64,000 nucleotides of DNA from Caedimonas sp. (GCA_016794245.1 JAEUKR010000051.1:37619-101618), one strand, 5' to 3'; shown: positions 35,841-44,833, counted from the stretch's first letter. Translations and numbers: made by a program. The notes: a model not told the origin generated them from the sequence alone.

Positions 35841-36713
35841 TTATATGAGACCAAGTTGATGGGTCATCAACTTAACCGTATTTTGCAGAAGCGCAGCGAC
35901 TGTCATAGGACCCACCCCTCCAGGAACGGGAGTTATGGCGCCGGCAATCTCTTTGACTTCTTCAAAATCCACGTCACCAAGTAAATCGGAAGTCCCGTCC
36001 TTGTTCGCCATGCGGTTGATCCCTACATCAAGAACGATTGCGCCTGGCTTGACCCATGATCCTTTCACCAGACAGGGATGTCCCGCTGCCGCCACCAGAA
36101 TATCCGCCTGACGGCAAAGTTCAGGAAGATGACGGGTTTTGGAATGGGCGATGACGATGGTGCAATTTTCCTGTAACAACAAAAGAGTCAGTGGTTTGCC
36201 TACCAAAATAGAACGTCCGATAATCACCGCGAGCAGTCCTTTTAAATTCTTCCGGTATTGTCGCAAAAGCGACAGGCAACCCTGTGGTGTACAAGGCACG
36301 ATACGCGGGACGCCTGCCATCAACGCGCCCAGATTTTCGGGATGTAAACCATCGACATCTTTTAAAGGGTCAATGGCATGAATGATTTTTTCAGAGTCAA
36401 GATGCCGGGGTAACGGCATTTGTACAAGGATGCCGTGAACTTGAGGGTTCGCATTGAATCGATGAATCTGCTCCAGAATCTCTTCATGGGACGTTTTTTC
36501 TTTAAAAGTGGCTTGAAAAGACTGTATCCCCACTTCCTGACATTGCTGCATTTTTGAGGCAACGTAGACTTGGCTGGCTTGGTGATCTCCTGCTCGAATA
36601 ACGGCAAGACCGGGAACAATCTTATGTTGCTTTTGCAGGGCAACAATATGATGAGCAAGCTTGCGTTTAATACGTGCGGCGCTTGCTCGGCCGTCTAGAA
36701 TGACTGCGCTCAT
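35841..36713 (-). CDS. folD: Methylenetetrahydrofolate dehydrogenase/cyclohydrolase
   Basis: This is a 290-residue bifunctional one-carbon enzyme. Substrate-site 'SQVYVASKMQQCQEVGI', with the catalytic Lys, is present. So are 'HGILVQMPLPRHLD', 'DVDGLHPENLG', 'GRSILVGKPLTLLL' and 'TPVPGGVGPMTVAALL'. It makes NADPH and 10-formyl-THF for purines and initiator fMet. It starts 27 bp after the yggT stop on the same strand. Confidence 0.96.
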   Translation of the reverse strand: MSAVILDGRASAARIKRKLAHHIVALQKQHKIVPGLAVIRAGDHQASQVYVASKMQQCQEVGIQSFQATFKEKTSHEEILEQIHRFNANPQVHGILVQMPLPRHLDSEKIIHAIDPLKDVDGLHPENLGALMAGVPRIVPCTPQGCLSLLRQYRKNLKGLLAVIIGRSILVGKPLTLLLLQENCTIVIAHSKTRHLPELCRQADILVAAAGHPCLVKGSWVKPGAIVLDVGINRMANKDGTSDLLGDVDFEEVKEIAGAITPVPGGVGPMTVAALLQNTVKLMTHQLGLI

Positions 36714-36740
36714 AATCTTTCCATATTTTTAGGTGATTTT

Positions 36741-37052
36741 TTATGAACCTGCAAATACCATTTTTACGATCAACATGCCAAGAACGTTTTCAAAGAAATA
36801 CAAGGCGAGGATCAAAATCATCGGAGACAAATCGATTCCTCCCGGATGTGGTGTCATTCTTCGGACAATAGCCAATAAAGGTTCTGTCAATCTACCTAGC
36901 ATATCACTGACGGTTGCCACGATGCGATTATAATGATTGACAACTCCAAACATTGTCAGCCACTGAAGAGCAACAGAGCCAATAATCATCCATATGTAAA
37001 TATGAACTATCGTACGTATGAGCTGAAGAAGCGGAACACCAATGACATCCAT
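36741..37052 (-). CDS. YggT-family membrane protein
   Basis: This 103-residue protein has two hydrophobic segments (about 10-30 and 72-98) and the family feature 'RRMTPHPGGIDLSPMI' between them. YggT proteins are small inner-membrane proteins linked to osmotic stress or cell division in some bacteria; the function here is not known. It lies upstream of folD on the same strand, with a 27-bp gap. Confidence 0.88.
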   Translation of the reverse strand: MDVIGVPLLQLIRTIVHIYIWMIIGSVALQWLTMFGVVNHYNRIVATVSDMLGRLTEPLLAIVRRMTPHPGGIDLSPMILILALYFFENVLGMLIVKMVFAGS

Positions 37053-37230
37053 GCCTTGACCCCCTCTTGGTCTAAGTATTTTGTTGTTAGAGGGTAATCA
37101 TATCATCGAATAAACACAAGGTTTAATTTAAGGTGGGCTGGTGAGGGATAAATCGCTCTTTCAGGTGGGTGTGCAGAAGGTCGGAAAATCATTCTGACCC
37201 CATAGACCTCTTTCCTGAGCTATATCCTGG

Positions 37231-37347
37231 TTATCCAACGGGTCTAATGTCCTCGCGATGATGCGTCCGCGATTCAAACCACATCGCATTCAGGATGCCG
37301 AAGGTACAGGCAAGTCCCAACCCCAATATCCAGGAAAAGTACCACAT
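37231..37347 (-). CDS. cydX: Cytochrome bd oxidase small subunit CydX
   Basis: This 38-residue protein begins 'MWYFSWILGLGLACTFGILN', the clear CydX/CbdX signature, with one membrane helix. Its tail is polar and longer than the minimal form. The ribosome-binding site 'AGAAGGAGGG' overlaps the cydB stop region. Two ATGs occur in tandem (37350 and 37347); the second gives the canonical MWY start and better spacing. CydX stabilises the haem site of the CydAB quinol oxidase. It is below the length cutoff of most gene finders. Confidence 0.93.
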   Translation of the reverse strand: MWYFSWILGLGLACTFGILNAMWFESRTHHREDIRPVG

Positions 37348-37359
37348 CATCCCTCCTTC

Positions 37360-38499
37360 TCAGTAAGCGTTCGTTTGGTTTTCTTCCAAAGTAGCAGCGG
37401 TCACCTTACCTCGCAACACGCGATAAACCCAGGCCGTATACGCCAAAACAACGGGCAGGAAAATAATTGTGCCCAGGAACATAATCAATAATGTCAATCT
37501 GCTTGAGGAGGCATCCCAAATGGTCAGGCTGTGATTCGGATGCGTCGAAGAGGGAATCATAAAAGGGTAAAGGCTGACGCCCATCGTTGAGATAATGCCA
37601 AAAATACCTAGGCAACTTGACATGAAAGCCAATTTTTCATATCGCCATGCTAAGGCAAGAATGGCGCCGATATATCCCAGGAATCCTGAGAGAGGGGCAA
37701 TCCTCATCCATGGATAGAGGGCGTAATTGTGAAGCCATCCTCCCGGCAACAGTCCGACGGCTTTTCCAAGAGGATTTGACGGCGCGTTGCCCGGTATTAC
37801 AGATAAATATTGATATCCGTTGAGCCACTGTGCGCAAATGACGCCTCCGCAGGCAAAAAGGACGATCCCCGCCAGAGCGGCTCCCATAGCGATGCTCCGC
37901 GCCCGTTCTGCAAGTGGCGTCATCGTCTTGATTGTCAGGTAACAGCCGCCATGCAAAATCACCATCGCGAGGCTCAATGCGCCGCACAGAAGAGGAAAAG
38001 GCGTTAAAAGTTCCCGGAAAGTTCCCGTATAAGTGATTCTCAGCATGTCATCAAATTGAAACGGAACTCCCAGGAAAAGATTTCCCACAGCCACTCCAAA
38101 AATGAGAGGAGGGATGACGCCTCCCAGAAACAACACGATATCCCAGTTTTGCCGCCACCGTTGATCAGGCATCTTTGAACGAAATTTAAAACCGACTGGT
38201 CTGAGTACAAGTCCAAACAGAGCAAGAAAGATCGCTAAATAGAAACCTGAAAAAGAAACCGCATAAACGGGAGGCCATGCCGCGAAAGCGGCGCCCCCCG
38301 CTAAAATAAGCCAGACTTGATTCCCTTCCCAGACGGGTCCCACGGTGTTGATGATCACGCGACGGTCTTCATCCTTGTGAGCAACAAAGGGTAAAAGAGC
38401 GGCGACGCCCAAGTCAAATCCATCGGCAATAACGAAACCAATCAAAAGAACACCCAAAAGAGTCCACCAGATCAGCCTTAAAGTCTCATAGTCCAGCAT
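37360..38499 (-). CDS. cydB: Cytochrome bd ubiquinol oxidase subunit II
   Basis: This is a 379-residue polytopic subunit with about nine membrane helices and the N-terminal 'LIWWTLLGVLLIGFVIADGFDLGVAALLP' region typical of CydB (seen in parts). 'GPVWEGNQVWLI' and 'PFMIPSSTHPNHSLT' are further landmarks. It pairs with CydA to form the high-affinity bd oxidase. Its start overlaps cydA by 14 bp and cydX follows within 13 bp. No cydCD genes are nearby. Confidence 0.96.
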   Translation of the reverse strand: MLDYETLRLIWWTLLGVLLIGFVIADGFDLGVAALLPFVAHKDEDRRVIINTVGPVWEGNQVWLILAGGAAFAAWPPVYAVSFSGFYLAIFLALFGLVLRPVGFKFRSKMPDQRWRQNWDIVLFLGGVIPPLIFGVAVGNLFLGVPFQFDDMLRITYTGTFRELLTPFPLLCGALSLAMVILHGGCYLTIKTMTPLAERARSIAMGAALAGIVLFACGGVICAQWLNGYQYLSVIPGNAPSNPLGKAVGLLPGGWLHNYALYPWMRIAPLSGFLGYIGAILALAWRYEKLAFMSSCLGIFGIISTMGVSLYPFMIPSSTHPNHSLTIWDASSSRLTLLIMFLGTIIFLPVVLAYTAWVYRVLRGKVTAATLEENQTNAY

Positions 38500-40045
38500 T
38501 TATTATTCTTTCTGAGGGTTTGGCTTCGAATGCGCTGACGGGACCCAGGCGCACGTATTTGATCATCAGCTTGATATCTATGACAAGAAGCACTGTGTAG
38601 AAAGTCATGAATGCCAGGAAAGTTGTCCACACTGAAGAGCTGGAAATATGGGTTGCCGATAAAAATGTTGGCAGCACGCCGTCAATTGTCCAGGGTTGAC
38701 GTCCATGTTCGGCGACAAACCAGCCCAACTCGGCGGCAATCCAGGGAAGAGGGAGGCTCAAAACAGCTATTTTAAGGAACCAACGACTTTTCTCAAACCT
38801 GTCACGAGACGCCAAAATAAACGCCGTCGTAAAGAAGGCAATGAAGTAAAGCCCAAGTCCTACCATAAAACGAAATGGCCAGAAAAGGTAAGGAACATTC
38901 GGAATAAGATCCTGCGCGGCCTGATCGATCTGCTCGATGGATGCCGTCTGGGGATGCGGGGTATACTTTTTCAGCAGAAGGCCATAGCCCAAATCGTTCT
39001 GATGCTGTTGAAACAATTCCTGTGCTTGGGTGTCTTGCCGGTCTTTCCTTAATTGTTCGAGGGCTGCGTAGGCAATCGCTCCGCTTTTTATGCGTGTTTT
39101 TCCATGATCCACCAGATCCTGAATGCCTGGCATCTCTTGCGTCAGAGAGCGTGTCGCGATTAACCCCAGAACCCAGGGGAGTTTTATTTCATAATGAGTC
39201 TTTTGAGCTTTTTGATCAGGCCATCCAAAGAGGGTTAATCCCGCTGGCGCAGGCTCCGTTTTCCACATCGCCTCGATGGCGGCAATCTTCATTTTTTGAT
39301 GTTCGGTGACCGTATACCCACTCTCATCACCTAACACTACGACAGACAGAGCAGAAGCGAGTCCAAAGCTGGCCGCCACAACCATTGATCTTTTCGCGAA
39401 AGCAATGTACCGATCGCGGAGCATATAGAAGGCGCTGATCCCCAACACAAAAACAGCGCCCGTCACATAGCCCGCGCTGACGGTATGAACGAATTTTGAT
39501 TGCGCCACAGGGTTGAAAAAAACCTCATAAAAGGAGGTCATTTCCATGCGCATCGAGTCAGGATTAAAGCGGGCGCCCACAGGATTCTGCATCCAGGCGT
39601 TGGCAATCAGAATCCAGAGGGCGGAAAGGTTGCTGCCAATCGCGACCAGCCACGTGACAATCAGGTGTTGCAGCTTTGATAGCCGATTCCAGCCAAAAAA
39701 GAAAAGCCCGACGAACGTAGCCTCCAGGAAAAAGGCCATCAATCCTTCCATTGCCAGGATCGAGCCAAAAACATCTCCCACATAATGAGAGTAATAAGCC
39801 CAATTCGTACCAAACTGGAATTCAAGGGGAACGCCCGTTGCCACTCCCATGGCGAAGTTGATGCCAAACAGGATTCCCCAAAATTTGGTCATGTCTCGCC
39901 AGATGACTTTATGCGTCATGACATACACACTCTCCATGATGGCGATGATCAGCGAGAGTCCTAATGTCAACGGCACAAACAGGAAATGATAGAGCGCTGT
40001 CATGCCAAATTGCAGGCGCGAGAGATCCAATGCTGAAAGGTCCAT
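38486..40045 (-). CDS. cydA: Cytochrome bd ubiquinol oxidase subunit I
   Basis: This 519-residue haem-bearing subunit has haem-ligand His20 in 'GMTALYHFLFVPLTLG', a Q-loop around 250-330 for quinol oxidation, and 'GLYFIAFF' and 'EHGRQPWTIDGVLPT' near the C terminus. It transfers electrons from quinol to oxygen under low oxygen. First gene of cydABX. It lies 60 bp downstream of a centre-deleted palindrome in its upstream region. Confidence 0.97.
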   Translation of the reverse strand: MDLSALDLSRLQFGMTALYHFLFVPLTLGLSLIIAIMESVYVMTHKVIWRDMTKFWGILFGINFAMGVATGVPLEFQFGTNWAYYSHYVGDVFGSILAMEGLMAFFLEATFVGLFFFGWNRLSKLQHLIVTWLVAIGSNLSALWILIANAWMQNPVGARFNPDSMRMEMTSFYEVFFNPVAQSKFVHTVSAGYVTGAVFVLGISAFYMLRDRYIAFAKRSMVVAASFGLASALSVVVLGDESGYTVTEHQKMKIAAIEAMWKTEPAPAGLTLFGWPDQKAQKTHYEIKLPWVLGLIATRSLTQEMPGIQDLVDHGKTRIKSGAIAYAALEQLRKDRQDTQAQELFQQHQNDLGYGLLLKKYTPHPQTASIEQIDQAAQDLIPNVPYLFWPFRFMVGLGLYFIAFFTTAFILASRDRFEKSRWFLKIAVLSLPLPWIAAELGWFVAEHGRQPWTIDGVLPTFLSATHISSSSVWTTFLAFMTFYTVLLVIDIKLMIKYVRLGPVSAFEAKPSERIINAGL

Positions 40046-40107
40046 TCTTATATCTTATCCCTGTTTTTCCTGTCTTGGCGACAAAACTGTCTCAAAAGCT
40101 TGTTGTT

Positions 40108-40194
40108 TATACCCTTCGTCTTTCACGTTTGCATACGCTGCGCGAGACTTGCTGCACGTCCGCCACCTCACATCCTGAAAGATTCTGGGGATAT
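40108..40194 (+). repeat. Dispersed palindrome, centre-deleted copy
   Basis: The copy begins 'TATACCCTTCGTCTTTCACG', then jumps to 'CATACGCTGCGCGAGACTTGC' and ends 'GATTCTGGGGATAT'. About 40 bp of the left arm are missing. It lies upstream of cydA in a 553-bp divergent gap that also holds a second copy. Confidence 0.7.
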
Positions 40195-40459
40195 CAGAGA
40201 AAGAAGGCGTTATCTTCGGCATAAAAAAAACATAAAGCAATATAAGCGCGATCACCTTAATCGCTATGATAAAAGTAATATCCTGCGCAAAAGACGAATG
40301 AAAGAGAGAAAGTGATTTTTTTAACATGATATTATGGAGAAAATGGTATCTTGCGACCATCTAACCAAGTTACCTCACTGTATTTTCTTATCTCATAAAA
40401 AAACGATCCTGTAAAGCGGCTGAAATCGCGGCAGGTCTATATCATTCCTCTTTCGCGAT

Positions 40460-40562
40460 GGTAGAGTAGAGAGGAAACGCGGTGAGTCCCGTACAACGTA
40501 CAATAAGGACTTGACAGGACGAACCCCGATAGCCAGACTTCGGATTTTGAAAGGCGAAGGCG
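40460..40562 (-). repeat. Dispersed palindrome, reversed degenerate copy
   Basis: Reverse orientation: 'GCGGTGAGTCCCGTACAACGTAC', 'TTGACAGGACGAACCCCGAT' and 'GATTTTGAAAGGCGAAGG' match the reference. The outer right end is degraded. It lies 36 bp upstream of the RNA methyltransferase ATG. Between this copy and the one at 40108 the DNA is AT-rich with no gene. Confidence 0.72.
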
Positions 40563-40598
40563 ATAAAACAGAAAATTCCATGAGAGCATCTTAAGTCC

Positions 40599-41726
40599 AT
40601 GTCGCTAACATCTTCTCTTTATCATCCTCCTTGTCCTCACTTTGGGGTCTGTGGAGGATGCGCATTACAGCACTTACCCCCGGATGAGTACAAGGCATAT
40701 AAACAGGACAAGATTCTCCGCTCCCTTGAGCATCAACAAATCTCTATAGATAATGTTCATGTTTATCCTCTTGAGATTGTGCCACCTCAAACCCGCAGAC
40801 GCGCTGTCCTGAAAGCCTATCGAGGGGACAAATCCGTCCAAGTCGGGTTTTATCAAGGCAAAAGCCATCATGTTGTTGATCTTCAACGCTGTTTTGTTGT
40901 TGTCCCGGAAATCGAAAGCTTGATTGATCCTTTAAGAAAGGCGCTTTTGACGCTGCTTCCCATCCAGTCCAGATCAGAGATTTTTGTGACGAAATGCGAT
41001 CAGGGGCTTGATGTCGCGCTGAAACGCTTGCAGCCGTCTCCTCTGACGCTTGAGCAACGGGAGGCCGCTGTCCAGTTTGCAACGGCGCACCGGCACCGGC
41101 TAACGCGTTTCATGATTGATGAAGAGCCTTTGTATGTTCAAGTGTCTCCAACTGTTTCTTTTGGTGGCTTCCCTGTTCATATGACGCCTGATGCTTTTTT
41201 GCAGGCGAGCGCGATTTCCGATGAATGGTTAGCAGAAAAGGTTTGCCGCTTCGTTCCTGCTGGCGTCGGAAAAATGGCCGATCTGTTTTGCGGACGCGGG
41301 ACGCTGACCTTGCCGTTGACACGGCTGGGATCTGTCAATGGATATGAAAGGGATGCAAAGGCGTTGTCGGATCTTCAAAAGACTGTGGCAAAACATCGTT
41401 TGCCCGTTTCCCTTCAACAGCGTCATCTTTTTCAGGAACCGTTAAGCCCTCAAGAGCTTGCCCCTTTTGATGTTATTGTGCTTAATCCTCCGCGAGAAGG
41501 GGCGATGGCGCAGGCGAGACAGCTTGCGCTTTCTCGCGTAAAACGGGTTGTCATGGTCTCTTGCAACCCTCGATCCTTTGCGCGTGATGCTGAAATTTTG
41601 CTTGAAGGGAATTATACGCTCAAGGAAATACATCCTTTTGACCAGTTTTTGTGGTCAGAGCATGTTGAATTGGTTGCCGTGTTTGATTTAAGGGAGGCTT
41701 CTTCAAGAGAAACCCCTTCTCTTTAG
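40599..41726 (+). CDS. 23S rRNA uracil-5-methyltransferase-like protein
   Basis: This is a 375-residue RlmD/RumA-family SAM-dependent RNA methyltransferase (COG2265). An N-terminal iron-sulfur motif 'CPHFGVCGGC' with a later Cys in 'LQRCFVV' is present. There is no preceding TRAM domain, so it is a short form. The methyltransferase domain has 'MADLFCGRGTLTLPL', 'LNPPREGA' and the nucleophilic Cys in 'VVMVSCNPRSFARD'. It probably methylates U1939 or U747 of 23S rRNA; which one cannot be told. Confidence 0.9.
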   Translation: MSLTSSLYHPPCPHFGVCGGCALQHLPPDEYKAYKQDKILRSLEHQQISIDNVHVYPLEIVPPQTRRRAVLKAYRGDKSVQVGFYQGKSHHVVDLQRCFVVVPEIESLIDPLRKALLTLLPIQSRSEIFVTKCDQGLDVALKRLQPSPLTLEQREAAVQFATAHRHRLTRFMIDEEPLYVQVSPTVSFGGFPVHMTPDAFLQASAISDEWLAEKVCRFVPAGVGKMADLFCGRGTLTLPLTRLGSVNGYERDAKALSDLQKTVAKHRLPVSLQQRHLFQEPLSPQELAPFDVIVLNPPREGAMAQARQLALSRVKRVVMVSCNPRSFARDAEILLEGNYTLKEIHPFDQFLWSEHVELVAVFDLREASSRETPSL

Positions 41727-41789
41727 TCTCAAACTCAAAGCGCTGATTCAGCTGATTCAAATGTATAGTTGACTTAAATAACCGGTTCA

Positions 41790-41832
41790 GGATCGATGTC
41801 CGGATTCTCGCACTTTAAAAGACGAAGGATCT
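41790..41832 (-). repeat. Dispersed palindrome, end fragment after map
   Basis: It matches the outer end of the reversed element (GATCGATGTCCGGATTCTCG...AAAAGACGAAGGATCT) and lies directly against the map stop codon. Confidence 0.5.
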
Positions 41833-41834
41833 AT

Positions 41835-42620
41835 TCATGAAAGCGTAAAAATTTCATAGCCTGTGGATGTGACCGCCAGGGTGTGTTCGAATTGCGCAGA
41901 AAGAGAATGATCTTTTGTAACGGCAGTCCATCCGTCATGGAGAATTTTTACATGATGGTTACCCGCATTGACCATGGGTTCTATGGTAAAAAACATTCCT
42001 TGCTCCAACACGACTCCCGTTCCTGGCTGGCCAAAATGGAGAACTTCGGGAAGATCGTGGAAAACTCGACCAATCCCATGACCGCAGAAGTTTCGAACGA
42101 CAGAGAATCGTTGTCCCTCGACAAAGCTTTGAATCGCGTACCCGACATCTCCAAGTGTTGCCCCTGGCTTGACCGCTTCGATACCGCGCATCATGGCTTC
42201 ATAGGTGACGTTCATGAGCCGACTTGCTAAAAGGCTGATCTTTCCGACTGCAAACGTGCGGTTCGTATCCCCATGCCACCCATCAAGGATAACAGTCACA
42301 TCAATGTTGATGATATCTCCCTCTCGAAGAATTTTTTTCTCGCTGGGGATTCCGTGACACACAACATGGTTCACTGATGTGCAGATAGACTTGGGAAAGC
42401 CTCGATAATTCAAAGGGGCAGGTATGGCTCCATGCTTGATGATGTAGTCATGACAAAGTGTGTCGAGCTGTTCTGTCGAAATTCCCGCCTTAACATAGGG
42501 AGCGATAAAATCAAGCGTTTGCGCCGCCAGTTTTCCAGCGCGTCGCATTCCTTCAAAGTCTTCTGAACCGTGAATTTTAATGGTACAGCCCGTATTTGAT
42601 GTTTTAAATGGATCGTTCAT
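41835..42620 (-). CDS. map: Methionine aminopeptidase, type I
   Basis: This 261-residue dimetal enzyme removes initiator methionine. Metal ligands are visible in 'INIDVTVILDGWHGDTNRTF', 'FCGHGIGRVFHDLPEVLHF', 'FTIEPMVN' and 'AQFEHTLAV'. A 20-residue polar N-terminal extension precedes the core. It lies 71 bp after sfsA on the same strand. Confidence 0.96.
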   Translation of the reverse strand: MNDPFKTSNTGCTIKIHGSEDFEGMRRAGKLAAQTLDFIAPYVKAGISTEQLDTLCHDYIIKHGAIPAPLNYRGFPKSICTSVNHVVCHGIPSEKKILREGDIINIDVTVILDGWHGDTNRTFAVGKISLLASRLMNVTYEAMMRGIEAVKPGATLGDVGYAIQSFVEGQRFSVVRNFCGHGIGRVFHDLPEVLHFGQPGTGVVLEQGMFFTIEPMVNAGNHHVKILHDGWTAVTKDHSLSAQFEHTLAVTSTGYEIFTLS

Positions 42621-42691
42621 TATGGGTTGCTTGGTATAGTATGTTGTTTGTTATCTGTATTTACTCTTTATGGCTCAGTACAACTTATGAT

Positions 42692-43393
42692 TTAAAATCG
42701 CACCTTGAGGCGTTGTCTCAGCTTTATCCCTGTAAGCGTCATGTCGCAATCATAGGCCAGAAACTCAACGCCACGCGCATACGCTTCGCGAGCTTGCCGA
42801 GTGTAGAAAAAATCTATATCTTCAGCAAGACTAAAAACGTTACAGTCATTCCGTTGAATGATATACAACATTACGGCTCGATGACCGGCTTCGCGCATAG
42901 CCATTAAGTCTTTCAGATGCTTTGCTCCTCGTGCGGTGACGGAATCTGGAAATTGGGCCTCATGGCCTCGTTTTAAATGGACGTTTTTTACTTCAAGATA
43001 GCATTTCTGATTTTGTTCGTTGGATAGTAAAAAATCTATACGAGAATTTTCACCGTATCTGACTTCTCTTTTATGAAAGGGAAAAGCAGACAATTCCGGG
43101 ATAAGATTCTCTTCAAGCGCTTCGGCGACCAGGCGATTCGGCCAGGAAGTATTGACGCCAACCAATGTTTCTTCCGCAAGCACGATTTCCCAACTGTACT
43201 TTAGAGCACGCTGACTTTCTTCAGGGAAAGACCTGACCCACACAGGCGATGCCGGCGCAAGCAATCCCGACATCGACCCCGGATTGGCGCAATGAGCCGT
43301 CACCACACCGCCATCCTGTAATTCAATATCAGCCAGAAAGCGCTTGTAACGCTTGATAAGCTTGCCTGCGAGAAGAGGCGTTCCGAATTTCAT
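42692..43393 (-). CDS. sfsA: SfsA family protein
   Basis: This 233-residue protein has the SfsA hallmarks 'AHCANPGSMSGLL', 'SWPNRLVAEALEENLIPEL', 'SRIDFLLS' and 'YLEVKNVHLKRG'. SfsA was named for sugar fermentation stimulation; the fold contains a nuclease-like domain and the true role is unsettled. The ATG giving MKFGTPLLAGKL is chosen over a TTG two codons earlier because it follows 'AAGGGTAGATTGAC'. Confidence 0.92.
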   Translation of the reverse strand: MKFGTPLLAGKLIKRYKRFLADIELQDGGVVTAHCANPGSMSGLLAPASPVWVRSFPEESQRALKYSWEIVLAEETLVGVNTSWPNRLVAEALEENLIPELSAFPFHKREVRYGENSRIDFLLSNEQNQKCYLEVKNVHLKRGHEAQFPDSVTARGAKHLKDLMAMREAGHRAVMLYIIQRNDCNVFSLAEDIDFFYTRQAREAYARGVEFLAYDCDMTLTGIKLRQRLKVRF

Positions 43394-43417
43394 TGTCAAT
43401 CTACCCTTAGGTCAATG

Positions 43418-43496
43418 TACTTTTTGCCTTTCAGAATCCGGGCGTGTTTATGGATGCCGCGCGAGACTTGTTGCGCATTCGCTATCTCTGGTTATA
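43418..43496 (+). repeat. Dispersed palindrome, centre-deleted copy
   Basis: 'GCCTTTCAGAATCCGGGCGTG' from the left end is joined to 'GATGCCGCGCGAGACTTGTTGC' from the right arm and ends 'CTCTGGTTATA'. The deletion is similar to that in the copy at 40108. It lies between sfsA and uspA. Confidence 0.62.
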
Positions 43497-43557
43497 AAAG
43501 AAGTCTTGCCTTATTCTTTTTTCTGGAAAGGCATTATAAATCGTCTTAGACTACACA

Positions 43558-43581
43558 TTATAATTATAAAAATAATTATAA
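43558..43581. promoter_or_regulatory. AT-rich dyad at the uspA promoter
   Basis: A perfect 10-bp inverted repeat (TTATAATTAT / ATAATTATAA, 4-nt centre) contains a TATAAT hexamer at 43559-43564. It ends only a few bases before the 'CAGGAG' ribosome-binding site. No good -35 box precedes it, which suggests activator dependence or a short-leader hairpin. Confidence 0.4.
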
Positions 43582-43596
43582 AAACAGGAGAAAACG

Positions 43597-44430
43597 ATGA
43601 TAAAGCGAATTGTTCTTGTCCTTGACGCTTCCGTTGCGGGAAAGACCGCGCGCGCGTACGCCCTCGACCTTGCAAAACAGCATCAGGCCGAATTGCTGGG
43701 CGTTGCAGTACTTGATACGCCCTGGTTGACGGCGACTCAGCCTGAACCTCTGGGAGGTTCGGCGTTTAAAATCCGTCGGGATGAGGAAATGATTCGCTCT
43801 ACCCAGTCTCATATCGAGGAAGTGCTTGCTGAGTTCAAGTCAGTTTGCGCACAGAAAAACATTCCCTGTCAAGCGTTGGAAATTGAAGGTTTCCCCGCCA
43901 ACGAAATTGAAATGGCTTCCTATCAGGGAGACCTTATCCTCCTTGGAAAAACCACCGATTTTCACTTTGAGCTGGACACAGATTCGGATAGTACGGTTAG
44001 ACATGTCGCCCACGACAATCCCCGTCCCCTTGTCGTTATTCCCAAAATACCTGAACAAACAAATGTTGTCCTGGTCGCGTATGATGGGCAAATTTGCTCT
44101 TCGCGCGCTCTTCATATGTTTTTGCTGCTGAATTTGGGCAAGGGAAAACGTTTGCATATCGTGAATGTGAATGAGAATCCTTCCGAAGGGCAGGAACTGG
44201 TTTCGCTTGCTCTCAAGTTATGTGAATCTCATGGCGTCAGCGCCGAAAGTCAAATTTTAAACGCGAAACATTCGCCCGGAGAGGCCTTATTAGATCTTGC
44301 GCAGACACTTAAAGCCGAAATGATCGTATTGGGCGCTTTTGGACATACCATTCTTTGGGACGCGCTTTTTGGTTCTTGCTCTAAAACGATGCTCAAGAAG
44401 TCCGAGATTCCGTTATTCATTCACCATTAA
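43597..44430 (+). CDS. Tandem-domain universal stress protein
   Basis: This is a 277-residue UspA-superfamily protein with two Usp-like domains (about 1-150 and 155-277). The second domain carries a nucleotide-binding-like glycine motif, 'MIVLGAFGHTILWDALFGS', near its end. In the first domain the equivalent 'LILLGKTTDFHFE' is degenerate. Alphaproteobacterial tandem Usps are stress or low-oxygen responsive; here it lies within 4 kb of cytochrome bd. It stands alone behind a striking AT-rich dyad. Confidence 0.88.
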   Translation: MIKRIVLVLDASVAGKTARAYALDLAKQHQAELLGVAVLDTPWLTATQPEPLGGSAFKIRRDEEMIRSTQSHIEEVLAEFKSVCAQKNIPCQALEIEGFPANEIEMASYQGDLILLGKTTDFHFELDTDSDSTVRHVAHDNPRPLVVIPKIPEQTNVVLVAYDGQICSSRALHMFLLLNLGKGKRLHIVNVNENPSEGQELVSLALKLCESHGVSAESQILNAKHSPGEALLDLAQTLKAEMIVLGAFGHTILWDALFGSCSKTMLKKSEIPLFIHH

Positions 44431-44452
44431 GGTTTAGCACAACGGAGGTCTG

Positions 44453-44689
44453 TCATTCCGCCTGAAACTTGTTGCTATGTTGTGTAATTTTTTCTTGGTA
44501 TTCGCTGACAAGACTGTTTAATTGATCGGTGTAAGTATGATGATGCTCGTTGCTCTTTTGTCGTCTTTCCTTAAGATCTGTATAGAATTTTTCGTGCTGC
44601 TCAGAGATTTTGGAACATTTCTCAGCACTCTCAGAATCATAATAGCCCGTCATGTTCGTTTTCTGCTCCCGAAATTTTGACTCATACAT
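44453..44689 (-). CDS. Small polar protein, possible gene
   Basis: This 78-residue frame is very polar, His/Glu/Lys/Gln-rich, and predicted helical or coiled coil (QLNSLVSEYQEKITQHSNKF). It has no signal peptide. A second Met at residue 13 follows 'GGGAGCAGAAAACGAAC' and may be the true start (66 residues). It lies after the terminator of the next minus-strand gene, so it needs its own promoter. No family recognised; it may not be a gene. Confidence 0.4.
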   Translation of the reverse strand: MYESKFREQKTNMTGYYDSESAEKCSKISEQHEKFYTDLKERRQKSNEHHHTYTDQLNSLVSEYQEKITQHSNKFQAE

Positions 44690-44776
44690 TATTCAGGATT
44701 CAGGCTAGCACAGGGAACAGTTTTCGAGAAGAGAGAGTATGGTTCATTAAAAAATTCGCTCACCAAAGGTGACCAG

Positions 44777-44805
44777 ATAAAAAAGCGCCCGTTCACTAAG
44801 GCGCT
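44777..44805 (-). terminator. Rho-independent terminator
   Basis: On the minus strand, AGCGCC/GGCGCT form a 6-bp stem with a 10-nt loop, followed by a run of T residues. It lies about 30 bp after the stop of the small secreted MXKDX-like gene and is a convincing end for that transcript. Confidence 0.75.
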
Positions 44806-44833
44806 TATCCCCACAAGTTTTGAAATATTCTTG

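Noticed and set aside
42608..42907. 99-codon plus-strand frame between map and sfsA
   Set aside because: Mostly antisense to sfsA and no family features.
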